Below are positions 1 through 10,499 of a DNA stretch of 64,000 nt, in pieces. The notes below the pieces were generated by a model, which was not told where the DNA came from, did no database searches, and worked only from the letters and a program-made list of their open reading frames with translations. The position numbers and the translations under genes were made by a program. The DNA is from Halicephalobus mephisto. Lineage: Eukaryota; Nematoda; Chromadorea; Rhabditida; Panagrolaimidae. The stretch is from positions 806,001 through 870,000 of the forward strand of contig SWDT01000008.1 of the NCBI GenBank assembly GCA_009193035.1. The letters run 5' to 3'. Position 1 is the stretch's first letter; every line of letters starts with the position of its first letter.

Positions 1-438
1 TTTATACATCATCTATAGATATTTTAAAAGTAAAATTTATAAATGTTCTAAGATGTGCTTTTTGATTCTAAAATACCTTCAAGGAAAAAATTGTCATCGA
101 CGATATTCTAGAATTAAATTTATCTCTAATTTTCTGAAAATAAGAGTCTTATTTTCATTTCATATATCCTATGTCTGTTCTAAACTTAACATGAAAGTAC
201 TTGATCAACAATTATCATCATATATAGTTATATTTTAGTATGTAAATATATCAGAAAAAATCAATTATCTGAAAGTTACAAGATTTATAAAACTATAATT
301 TTCATAAATAAATCTCTCAAATGATTTTATACATCATCTATGAATATTTTAGATGTACTTTTTGATTCTAAAATACCTTCAAGGAAAAAATTGTCATCGA
401 CGATATTCTAGAATTAAATTTATCTCTAATTTTCTGAA
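1..438. repeat. direct duplication inside the hlh-1 intron
   Basis: Two near-identical blocks, about 1-137 and 320-438, share a long A+T-rich segment that runs through the words CCTTCAAGGAAAAAATTG and ATCGACGATATTCTAG. The offset is about 310 bases. The second copy ends about 45 bases before the acceptor of the hlh-1 exon, so the whole stretch is intronic. It looks like a local tandem duplication; no mobile-element ends are visible. Confidence 0.75.
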
Positions 439-485
439 GTATTATTGTTTATATTTTTTCATATATAAAAATAATCTTATTTTAG

Positions 486-1084
486 TGGACAGAAGGAAGG
501 CAGCGACGATGCGGGAACGGAGGCGTCTTCGGAAGGTGAATGAAGCCTTCGAAGTGGTCAAGCAGAGGACTTGCTCTAATCCTAACCAGAGATTACCCAA
601 AGTTGAGATTCTGCGGGGAGCTATTGAATATATTTCGAAATTGGAAGCTATGCTCAGGATGGAAGGGAAGATGACGGACATCATGGCTGCTCAGATCCAG
701 AACGGACATGTGCCGGACATGAACGGGGATTATCCCCTCCAGCTGACCGGACCGCCTTTTTACAAAACCAGACCTCCTTATATTGATGGAGAAATGGAAG
801 TGGATTCTGGAAATTACTTCAATAGGATTCAGAATCCTCGGACTGAATTTCAGAATCCCACCACGACTCCTCGGAAATACCGTAGAACTAACAACTCAGG
901 AACCCGGACCCCCAGACAACGCAAAACCCCCGCAAATTCGAATTCCGTTTCCGCCGCCGTGACGAGTGTCGTCGAATCTGTCTCTTCAGAATCCCTCCAG
1001 AAACAAGATAATCCTGAACTGAAGCAGTTGATGCAAGTTGAGACCAGTCCTCAACAACCCGAATTGAAAACTGATTCTTTGTAG
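486..1084 (+). CDS. hlh-1: MyoD-family bHLH transcription factor, C-terminal exon (HLH-1 type)
   Basis: Sequence-specific nuclear transcription factor that drives body-wall muscle fate in nematodes. This exon begins at the TTTTAG acceptor ending at 485, in codon phase 1, and runs to TAG at 1082-1084; upstream exons lie outside the window. It opens with the basic region ([14 protein letters not shown]). This contains the Ala-Thr pair that marks myogenic bHLH factors. It is followed at once by the two helices and loop ([12 protein letters not shown], then [21 protein letters not shown]). The remaining ~130 residues are a low-complexity Ser/Thr/Pro/Gln tail, as in other MyoD proteins. The reading frame is open upstream of 486, but the translation there is A+T-rich intron. 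The next gene converges on it from the right. Orthology to hlh-1 is strong from the basic region alone. Confidence 0.95.
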
Positions 1085-1950
1085 TTTAGAGACTTTCATT
1101 ACAGACTCCAATCATATCGGTTTTCAATCACGAAGAAAATCCACTTTTCGCGTTTCAAAGAAACATATAAAGACGGTCAGTTTTGGTCTTGACACGAAAA
1201 ATAATTTTATTTTTTTTGTTATTTTTGATTTTTCTGAATATGTATAAAAAGTACAATTTTAATTTTAAAAAATAGTTTTCAATTAAGATACCGTATCAGA
1301 TTGAAATAGATTACTTTTCGTCTCGGGACCAGATATTCTTAATTAAGTTTTTTAAATAAGAATTTTTTAATTTTTTTAAATAAGAATTAATTCAAAAATA
1401 AATTTGATTTTTGAAATTTTTAAAAAAAAAAATTAATTTTTTTTGTTATTTTTGATTTTTCTAAAGATTTATTTAAAAAAATATAATTTTAATTTTTTTT
1501 AGTTTTAAAAAATAGTTCTCAATTAAGATACCGTATCAGATAAAAATAGATTAATTTTCGTCTCGGGACCAGATATTCTTAATTATTTTTTTAAATAAGA
1601 ATTTTTAAATTAATTTTTTTAAATAAGAATTTTTTAATTAATCTTTTTAAATAAGAATTTTTTAATTAATTTTTTTTAAATAAGAATTATTTCGAAAATA
1701 AACTTGATTTTTGAAATTTAAAAAAAAAAATTAATTTTATTTTTTTCTATTTTTTTTATCTGTCAAATTTTTAAAAAATTATAAAAGAAATATTCAGAAA
1801 ATATCTAAAATAATACTAAAAATTAAAAATATCATTCGTGACGGGACCAAAATTGGACAATTTTGTTTGTTTTTAAATTAATTAAACGTCGTTCAAATAT
1901 GTATGTGCCATTATTCGATTTATTTTTTAAAAATACCCGATTTGTCCTTC
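1085..1950. other. convergent intergenic spacer, A+T-rich with imperfect repeats
   Basis: Spacer between the hlh-1 stop and the stop of the next, minus-strand gene. It holds two copies, about 240 bases apart (around 1280-1400 and 1520-1640), of a segment containing TTTTCGTCTCGGGACCAGAT, and later runs of AATAAGAATTTTTTAAT. A single copy of CGTGACGGGACCAAAA lies at 1837. No coding potential seen. Confidence 0.7.
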
Positions 1951-4900
1951 TTACATAAGCTTTAATAAACACAAAATTTGTAAAATTATAAAAATTAAAT
2001 TGAAATTTAAAAAAGATGCCGAATTTGATTTGAAAAAAAATCGAAAAATCGAAGTCGTTCTTGATGGACAGCCGGCTGTCTGGACGATTTCGTATCTTTC
2101 AGGCAATCGTTTCGAAATCCGAAGGGCTTCTGGATAACAAGCAGTGTCCGAAAACGTGTCCACCACGAGGAGGTCGTGATTTTTCAACCAAAATTTCTAA
2201 AATAATTATTTTAAAAATTCGATATTTCTCTAAAATTATTTTAAAAATTCAATGTTTTTTTCGAAATCATTTTAAAAATTCAATATTTTTCTGAAATTAT
2301 TCTTAAAGATTCAATATTTTTTCGAAATTATTTTTAAAATTCGATATTTTTCTGAAATTATTTTTAAAATTCAATGTTTTTCTAAAATTATTTTTAAAAT
2401 TCGATATTTTTCTAAAATTATTTTGAAAAATTCAATATTATTTCGAAATTATTTTTAAATAAATTTTTACAATTTCTCTAAAATTATCTTTAAAATTCAA
2501 TGTTTTTCTAAAATTATCTTTAAAATTCGATATTTTTCTAAAATTATTTTGAAAAATTCAATATTATTTCGAAATTATTTTTAAATAAATTTTTACAACT
2601 TTTTAGAGAATTTTGGAATTTCAAATTTTAAGTTTTATAAAATTTCGAAATTTTTTATTAAATTTTAAAAAAATTTAGAAATTAGTTCAAAATTTTAAAA
2701 CCTACTAAATTTTAATAGATTTCGAAATTTTTTATTAAATTTTAAAAAATTTGAAAGTTAATGTGAAATTTTGATTGAATTAAAATTAATTTAAAAAAAT
2801 AATTCAAATAATCTCACCATGCAGAGAAATCTCCTGGTACTTGATGCAATTAAAAAAGTTTCGTTTTTTATCCGGAAACTGGATCTACAAATCAAAGATT
2901 CTGTGATCGTTACTTCTTCAGAATTTCCAGGAAATTTTACAGAGCAAATATCAGTCAAATTCATTCTTGAAGGAAAATCACAACCTACAGTAAGAAGAGG
3001 TTTGTTACATTTGTCTGAAAAAAACAGTCCTTCAACCGGACAATTTTCCTGAAAAAAATTTTTTTAAATCAAAAAATTTTAGAAAATTTTAAATTTAAAA
3101 TTTTTAGGAAATTTAAAAACTTAAAAATTTAAAAATCAAAAAATTTTAGAAAATTTAAAAATTTTAAATTAAATCAAGTATTATTCGCGATGGGACCAAT
3201 GCCGAGTTTATTCAGAAATTTTTATACTTTTAGGAAAAAATTAGAAGTAATGGTCCCATCACGAATGATATCTGATTTTCTTTTTTATCACATATTTAGC
3301 AATTTTTAGTATCTTTCGAAATAAAACTAAAATTATTCTTTTTTTAATTTTTTTGGTTTTAAAAATAAATTCAAAGTAATGGTCCCACCACGAATGATGT
3401 TTGAATTTATTTTTGCAAAATTAACGTTATTTTGAAAATTAACCAGACTTACAGAATACTCGTCTTTGATGAACATCTCGAAAGAAAATTGACTCTGATC
3501 GTTGGACTGAAGCTTTTTGCAGAGCTCGATGTCCTCCACTGCCATGGGTACTGTAGAAACGGAAAAAGCTTCGTAGGACTGTTTTCGGATTTTCAAACAG
3601 AAAATTCCAACATTGCATCCGGAAGTCTTCCTGACGACTCTGAAGTCTCCGTCTTCTTGAAGACAGATGGCCTTCGAAGTCACTTCGCCTGAGGGCGAGA
3701 CTTCGATCCATTTTCCTTTGTTAATTTTTGCGGAATTTCCAGAAGTCACAGATATCCAATCCGTGAAGGATCTGATACTTCCTGGAAATGAACAATTTGG
3801 ATCCAATTTCTCTGCATTGGAATAATTCATGACTACAGAAGCCTGATCCAACGCTGTCAATTCTAAACAACTGGAATCTGCGGACATCCCGATTCTGCTT
3901 GTTTGGTTGTCCACAATGAAGCACCGGTACTCCCCCAGGGCCGGGTTGAAGGGGTTTCCGACGACTCTGGCGGCGAAATAATAAGTACTGTAATGATTCC
4001 AGTCAGCGATGCACTCGAAGGCTTCATCTGAAGTTTCGGATTCAGTCACTAATAATCGTAATTTTTAAAATAAAAATAAAAATAAAAATTATAAATTATA
4101 AATTATAAAAATAAAAATAAAAAACTTTTAAAATTAAAATAAAAAGTTATAAATTATAAAAAAAAATTAAAATTAAAAATATCAGATATTAAAAGTAGAA
4201 ATTTATAAAATTTAAATCTAAAAATAAGTTTTAAAGATATTAAGAATTTTGAAATAAAACTAAATTTTAAAAAATTTAAAATTTCGAAATTAAAATAATT
4301 AAGTAATTAAGTAATTAAGTAATTAAATAATTCATTAATTGATTACCGTGGGTGACACTTCTAGGAGATTGTGGACAACTGACGAAACTGATTCTGAATC
4401 TGTTGGGCACGGAACACTCATCTATGATGGACCTTCCGTCGTTCCGGCATGTGTGGCCCGAAGAAGACAGATAATACGAAAAACTCGCCGGAAGAGGAAT
4501 GGGACAAGGAATCGGTTTTGCATTTGCTAAAATTCCGAAAATTTTAATTTTTAAAGTAAAACATACTTCTGAAAATTGTGTAAAGTTTAGAATCTCCGGC
4601 TATCCTTCTACAAAGTCCGTCTAAATCGATCTCTTCTCGAACACAAGGACCTGAAGTTAGTTCGCGTTCCAGTCTGGTTTTAATCGATCAATTAACTTAC
4701 TTTCTTTGAATCTAATTACATTTTTGTGGAAAGCAAGAAACAAAATGCACCGAAAACAGACGTCCGACCCGCTGAAAAGTGAAAAATAAAAGAAAAATGT
4801 ATTTTTAAAGTTGACGTTAAAAACAGAAAAAATTGAATCAGAAATACAACATTAAACATTTTAGTATTAGAAATAAATATCATAGAATTTTGGCATTGAG

Positions 4901-5700
4901 AGAACAGAACGCCAAGAAGTTTTGGCATCAAAAATATGACGCCAAGAAATTTTTGTATTTAATATGTAACATCAAAAATATTTGACATTGAAAATATGAC
5001 GTCAAAAGGTTTTTGTACTTTATATATAATTCAAAAAGATTTGGCATTGGAGGAACAGAACGCCAAAAAGTTTTTGTATTTTATGTAACATCAAAAAAAT
5101 TTGGCATTGAGAGAACACAACGCCAAGAAGTTTTGGCATTGGAAGAACACAACGCCAAAAAGTTTTTGTATTTTATGTAACATCAAAAAAATTTGGCATT
5201 GAGAGAACACAACGCCAAGAAGTTTTGGCATTGAGAGAACACAACGCCAAAAAGTTTTTGTGTTTTATATATAATTCAAAAAAATTTGGCATTGGAGGAA
5301 CAGAACGCCAAGAAATTTTGGCATTGAAAAATGACGCTAAAATTTGACATTAAAACCACAACCAGGAAATTTGTCAAAAAATAAAATGCCAAATGACGAA
5401 AAATCATGAAATTTAAATTTTTTATTTAAAAATTTTTAACCTTTTTTTTTTGACGACGAAAAAGTCCCTTCTTCTGTCGGCTTTTACGCAGTCCCCTTTG
5501 GATTCGAAATGAGCTTCGTCGATCTTCAAAACTCGATGTCTTCCTTTATCCTCGATGTAGAATTCTCCAGTTATAGGAAATCTGCACAACAAAGACGAAC
5601 TGGCCAAATCCAACAAGTTGTTACTTGAGGGGATTTTTTTTATCCTTGCTTTAGATCCAATCAGAAATAAATAAAAAATAAAAAATAATAATTTCGACAT
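1951..5700 (-). CDS. secreted cysteine-rich protein with DUF7042-7045-type repeats
   Basis: Spliced model on the minus strand: 5700-5441, 4771-4701, 4650-4567, 4526-4347, 4048-~3449, 3014-2818, 2196-1951; about 545 residues. Residues 1-18 are a signal peptide (MSKLLFFIFYLFLIGSKA). Cysteine modules follow: SSLLCRFPITGEFY, then CPIPLPASFSYYLSS with SFVSCPQSP, then ECIADWNHYSTYYFAARVVG with YRCFIVDNQ and SSCLEL, then GCDFPSRM, and finally TACYPEALRISKRLP with GCPSRTT. This order resembles the DUF7044/7043/7042/7045 architecture of ecdysozoan secreted proteins of unknown function. The last ~20 residues are hydrophobic up to the stop, so a membrane tail or GPI signal is possible. Phases match at every junction except exon 5 to 6: the consensus donor at 3452 is in the wrong phase, and the model needs a weak GTCTGG donor four bases on, or a missed microexon. 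The family name is from memory; the exon chain is read directly. Confidence 0.72.
2197..2817. repeat. intronic degenerate tandem repeat (~37 b unit)
   Basis: Last intron of the secreted DUF-type gene. About ten imperfect copies of a unit combining TTTTAAAATTC, GATATTTTTCT and AAAATTA fill 2205-2600, followed by A+T-rich sequence. Nothing else recognised. Confidence 0.7.
4858..5345. repeat. intronic tandem repeat with CGCCAA/TTGGCA pairs
   Basis: First intron of the same gene. Units such as TTGGCATTGAGAGAAC and AACGCCAAGAAGTTTTGGC recur at least seven times, in two alternating lengths. GCCAA and TTGGC within each unit can pair, so the array is a string of small potential hairpins. Confidence 0.75.
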
Positions 5701-5960
5701 TTCGGCATTTCCTAAATAATTTAAAATTTCGGTTTTTTGGAATTTTTAGTCAAAACGAATGTAATCGACCGCCTGCGGAACTGCAGAAAACCGTCTTTCG
5801 TGTTGTCTTGTTTGGCCCGAAGTGGAATCAATGTCAAGTCGGGCCCATGCAAAAACGAAAAATTGATAGTAATTAGATGATCATTCTGGAACTAGAGGAA
5901 TTCGAAAACATTCTTCAACTTCGATTTGGACCAGAACGTAATCGAATGTTTAAAAATTTT
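5701..5960. promoter_or_regulatory. probable upstream region of the secreted DUF-type gene
   Basis: The 5' flank of the minus-strand gene that starts at 5700. Unlike the surroundings it is mixed in composition (5755-5945). It contains an inverted repeat GGCCCGA (about 5814) / TCGGGCC (about 5839) with a ~20-base loop. Short reading frames here have no homology I recognise. Promoter function is inferred from position only. Confidence 0.35.
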
Positions 5961-7280
5961 ACGCAATTTCGAAATCATCAAAAATTTGGAATTTTAAAAT
6001 TCTTTGAAAATTTTATAAAAATTTGGAATTTTCAAAAATCAGAATTTTTAAAATTTTACGCAATTTCGAAATCATCAAAAATTTTATAAAAAATTCGAAA
6101 TTTTAAAATTCTTTGAAAATTTTATAAAAATGTGATATTTTCAAAAATCAAGATTTTTAAAATTTTATGCAATTTCGAAATCATCAAAAATTTTATAAAA
6201 ATTTGGAATTTTAAAATTCTTTGAAAATTTTATAAAAATTCGATATTTTCAAAAATCAGGATTTTTAAAATTTTACGCAATTTCGAAATCATCAAAAATT
6301 TGGAATTTTAAAATTCTTTGAAAATTTTATAAAAATTTGGAATTTTCAAAAATCAGAATTTTTAAAATTTTACGCAATTTCGAAATCATCAAAAATTTTA
6401 TAAAAATTTGGAATTTTAAAATTCTTTGAAAATTTTATAAAAATTCGATATTTTCAAAAATCAGGATTTTTAAAATTTTACGCAATTTCGAAATCATCAA
6501 AAATTTTATAAAAATTTGGAATTTTAAAATTCTTTTAAAATTTTATAAAAATTCAGAATTTTTAAAATTTTACGCAATTTCGAAATCATCAAAAATTTCA
6601 ACAAATTTTTGTAATTTTAAAATTCTTTCAAAATTTTATAAAAATTCGATATTTTCAAAAATCTTATAGAAGATTTTAAAAATTTTACGCAATTTCGAAA
6701 TCATCAAAAAGTTTATAAAAAATTTGAAATTTTAAAATTCTTTCGAAATTTTATAAAAATTCGAAATTTTAAAATTCTTTGAAAATTTTATAAAAATTCG
6801 ATATTTTCAAAAATCATAGGATTTTAAAAATTTTATGCAATTTCGAAATCATCAAAAATTTCAACAAATTTTTGTAATTTTAAAATTCTTTCGAAATTTT
6901 ATAAAAATTCGATATTTTCAAAAATCTTATAGAAGATTTTAAAAATTTTACGCAATTTCGAAATCATCAAAAAGTTTATAAAAAATTTGGAATTTTAAAA
7001 TTCTTTCAAAATTTTATAATAATTCAGAATTTTCAAAAATCAGGATTTTAAAAATTTTACGCAATTTCGAAATCATCAAAAATGTTAGAAATTTCCGGAA
7101 TTTTAAAATTCTTTCAAAATTTTACACAATTTCGAAATCATTAAAATTTTATAAACATTTTCGAAATTTTACAGAATTTTATGAAAGATTACAAAAAATT
7201 TTTTAATTTTTCACAGAATTTCGAAATCATTAAAAATTTTTGAATTTTTAAAATTCTTTGAAAATTTTCATTTCGAATTA
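5960..7280. repeat. minisatellite, ~90-115 b unit, about 12 copies
   Basis: The word CGCAATTTCGAAATCATCAA recurs about every 90-115 bases (near 5962, 6059, 6169, 6278, 6372, 6480, 6569, 6688, 6837, 6951, 7060, 7124). Between copies lie variants of TTTTAAAATTCTTTGAAAAT and TTTATAAAAATTCGATATTT. Copies near 6675 and 6935 share an insertion (CTTATAGAAGAT), indicating higher-order duplication. It sits between two minus-strand genes and has no coding content. Confidence 0.85.
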
Positions 7281-7383
7281 AAGTTACAAAATGATTTTTA
7301 TTGAGTCGTTTAATATTAAATTGAATAATAATTAAATTGCATTTTTTTAGAGGAACTGTGGTGCCGTCGTTTCGGGTGGATTC

Positions 7384-8879
7384 TCAGCTCATCCTCGCCA
7401 ATTTCCGGATATTCGAGACTCGGCTCAACGGAGGAACGATGTATCTGGGTTCAGTGACTCTTTTTCCGATCGCCGCGATGTCAAAAATCTAAAATATCCA
7501 AATTAATCCATCTGTATTGAAATTCGTAAAAAATTCGTGAAAATTAAAAATTAAAAATTTCATGCAATTTTATAATTAATTTTAAATTTTTTGAATAATT
7601 GCGATTTCGGAGAAGTTTCTAGAATTCATTATTTAATTCTGGCAGTTCCTAAAATATCATAAAAATGTTTCGGAATTTTATAAAATTTAATATAAAATTT
7701 TCGAGAATTTTAAAGAAGTTTATGAAATTCATTGATTTTTTAGGAATTTTTGGAAGATTTTAGATTTTATTAGATAATTCTGAAAGTTTTTAGAATTTTA
7801 TGTAAGTTAATGAAAGATTTTGGAATTTTCGAAGATTTTATGAAATTTATGAAATTCATTGATTTTTTAGGAATTTTTGGAAGATTTTAGAATCCAGTAG
7901 ATAATTCTGAAAGTTTTTAGAATTTTCTGTAAGTTAATGAAAGATTCTGGAATTTTAAAGAAGTTTATGAAATTTATTGATTTTTTAGGAATTTTTGGAA
8001 GGTTCTAAAATTCATTAAAAAAATCTAAAATTTTCCAGTATCTCATGGAAACTTCTGAATTTAACAAAAAACTATTATTTTCGAAAATTTCTTAAATAAT
8101 TTTCAAAATTAAATTGAAAATTCCAACTTTTTAGATCTTCATAAAAATTTCCGAAATTTCCAGAATCCAACAGAAATTTTCAAAACTAACATCTGAAATT
8201 TCAAATTCCGGAAGTTTTTTAAGTGTTTTGAAAATTCAAATTAAAACAACTTTGAAAACATCAATTTTCACAATTATGATAATTTTTTGAAAAATTTTGT
8301 TTTTAATTTTCGTAAATAAAAAAATGCAATTTAAATATTTAAATAAAATTAATTTCGAAATTTGTAATTTTATAAAATCGAAAATTATTTTCATATATCA
8401 ATTTAAATTAAAAAATAATTTTAAATATTAAATTTTTTGAACATTTTGAAATACGGTAAATCACATGTTTATGAAAAATGATAAAAAATAAATTAAAAAT
8501 TAACTTTAAACCAGTTACAGTACGCTAACCGAAGTGTTCAAAAATTGCGTGCAATTTTAATTTTAAAAATTATTTTTACTTTTTTTATTTTAAAATTGAT
8601 TTTAATTTTTACATGAATTTTAATATTAATTTTTGTTTTAAAAATTATCTTTATTATTTTTAATTATTTTTATTTTTATATTGATTTCGACATTGGTTAC
8701 AGTAACCTTACCGGTTGTTGATTTCTGTCTTCAACGTGACTCGCGAATCGGATCAATTCTGGATCGTCGAAGGAATACAGAAGTTGTTTCTCGAAATCGA
8801 GCCAGTAAACCGGAGCGCCGGTGGCAATCAGAATGGATCCCAAGAAGATAATCGTGAAGATTAAATTTTTCGAAGACAT
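7384..8879 (-). CDS. small secreted peptide precursor (putative neuropeptide-like)
   Basis: Two-exon minus-strand model: 8879-8712 (donor CCG|GTAAGG) and 7488-7384 (acceptor TATTTTAG), joined in phase 0, giving 90 residues. Residues 1-22 form a clear signal peptide (MSSKNLIFTIIFLGSILIATGA). The mature part is short and has no cysteines. Exon 2 contains AAIGKR (residues 61-66), a Gly-Lys-Arg typical of cleavage with C-terminal amidation, followed by VTEPRYIVPPLSRVSNIRKL and a short tail. An acceptor-like TGCCTCAG lies just before the start codon, consistent with trans-splicing. The 1.2 kb intron carries a tandem repeat. I do not recognise the family; neuropeptide function is inferred from size, signal and processing site. 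Exon 2 is also open on the plus strand, but that frame has no matching upstream exon. Confidence 0.6.
7640..8030. repeat. intronic tandem repeat (~118 b unit, ~3 copies)
   Basis: Inside the intron of the small secreted precursor. TTTTTTAGGAATTTTTGGAA and AGTTAATGAAAGATT recur three times at about 118-base spacing. No coding content. Confidence 0.7.
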
Positions 8880-9497
8880 TCTGAGGCACTAAAATAAAAA
8901 ATTTAAAGTTATTAGAAAAAATTCAAAATGTCACAGGTCAAATTTCAAAAAACAATTTCCATGATTAATTTACGAAACGAATTTGACAGGATTAAGGCCG
9001 GAAGTAGGTGGACACGCCTTATTCGAGCTCAAAGACGACGTTTTTGGTCTTGAGTGGAATTTTAATTTCAAACATGTCTCAAAAAGAAAACCGCATTTGA
9101 TTTTCATTAAATTTAAAAATATTTGTAATGAATAATTCGTTGAATTTTCGATTAATTTATTTTTAAACTCGAGTAATTAAATATTACAGTACCAAACATC
9201 AGAAATTGTAACTTTGAAAAATAGCAAATTTTTGCAGAACATGAAAACATAGCTCCCGGAACTTGTCTTTTCGATCTGATGTTCTTATTCCAAGATGTAA
9301 AGCTTATATATCCCCGAGAGCGGTGGTGGAGATTACAACTCGCACCGTTCAACATGGTAGTATTGGATATGTTCGGGATTAACAATAGTGAACGTGCTCA
9401 ATTACAGTAATATTTTCTAATAACATAAGATATATTATCATCTAGTAAAACTGGATATGTCTATTCATAGAATATTAAATATCTTAGTTCTATAATA
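8880..9497. other. upstream flank of the peptide gene
   Basis: 5' flank of the precursor that starts at 8879. It is mostly A+T-rich. A more balanced patch around 8990-9060 contains TTTTTGGTCTTGAGTGG, a variant of the recurrent GGACC/CACGAA motif. A minus-strand frame at 9152-9385 has no signal peptide or known domain and is not called. Confidence 0.4.
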
Positions 9498-9599
9498 CAG
9501 TCGAACTTGGATATAAGGTACTTTTTTGGGACCGGACAAAGCGTATGTTATAAGAGAGGATATATCATAGCGGGGGTATCTTATATCCAAGTTCTATTG
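9498..9599. mobile_element. pogo-like MITE, copy 1
   Basis: About 102 bases bounded by inverted ends CAGTCGAACTTGGATATAAG and, on the right, the complement of CAATAGAACTTGGATATAAG, with TA on both sides. A TA target duplication and CAGT-type ends suggest a non-autonomous Tc1/mariner superfamily (pogo/Tigger-like) element. No transposase is present. Confidence 0.8.
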
Positions 9600-9651
9600 T
9601 ATTAGAATTTTAAAATAAACTTGTTCCATTTCCATTTTTATGATAGTATTA

Positions 9652-9824
9652 CAGTAGAACTTGGATATAAGGTACCCCCTTGGGACTAGCCAAAGCTTAC
9701 CTTTAACAAATGATATATCATAGCAGGAGTAAATTTGAAGGCAGACTAACCAAACTCACTCACTCAGATTGTATGCTATAACGCAAGATATGTTATAACA
9801 AGGATATCATATCCTAGTTCCATA
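9652..9824. mobile_element. pogo-like MITE, copy 2
   Basis: Starts CAGTAGAACTTGGATATAAG after TTA. The right end is eroded (ATATCCTAGTTCCAT). The interior shares CTCACTCACTCAGA and a palindromic TATGTTATAA core with the copies near 12.6-13.0 kb. It is separated from copy 1 by a 52-base spacer that is also shared. Confidence 0.75.
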
Positions 9825-9989
9825 ATATTAAATATCCTTGATTCTCCTATCGCTCTATGTGGTAACCTTTTATAGCACTAGATATCGTTGCTTCTGATGA
9901 CCTTAGATATGCATACTTCTTATAAGATTAAATCTATTAATATTCGCTAATATGGGACATATTAATTTCTCATAATACTACATTCATTG

Positions 9990-10410
9990 GCTTCTTATAA
10001 CGGCAGATATAATCGTCTCTAATAGTCTTAGATACATACACTTTCCTTAAGGTTAAATCTATTTATATGCGCTAATATTCGACACAGTAATTTCAAATGA
10101 TATCAGATTCGCTAGTTTATATTAAAATTATATATTATCTTCTAATAGCGTTAGATTCATTTGTTTACTATGGCACTAAATATAATCGTTTTCAATAACT
10201 TTAGATACATCTATTTTCTTTAAAGTTAAATCTATTTATATGCGCTAATATTCGACACAGTAATTTCAAATGATATCAGATTTGCTAGTTTATATTAAAA
10301 TTATATATTATCTTCTAATGACATTATATTCATTTGTTTACTATGGCACTAAATATAATCGTTTTCAATAACCTTAGATATATTATTTTCCCATAACGTT
10401 AAATCTATTA
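9990..10410. repeat. tandem repeat, ~174 b unit, about two copies
   Basis: TTAAATCTATTTATATGCGC followed by TAATATTCGACACAGTAATT occurs near 10050 and again near 10226. Partial copies lie on both sides (9925 and 10400). The stretch 9830-10500 looks like an eroded larger array of the same sequence. No gene. Confidence 0.7.
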
Positions 10411-10499
10411 ATATTCGCAAGTGTTAGGCACATTAATTTTTTATAATGATACACTTATTGGTTTCTTATAACTCTAGATATCGTATTTTCGAATGACGT

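Noticed and set aside
353..485. Upstream extension of the hlh-1 frame to an ATG at 353
   Set aside because: The translation is A+T-rich and lies in the duplicated intron block. A clean TTTTAG acceptor precedes the basic region.
7350..7491. Plus-strand terminal exon reading GTVVPSFRVDSQLILANFRI
   Set aside because: Open by chance opposite the peptide exon. No phase-matched upstream exon on the plus strand, whereas the minus-strand reading joins a signal-peptide exon in frame.
9152..9385. Minus-strand frame with SKR and balanced composition
   Set aside because: No signal peptide, no domain, no splice partner.
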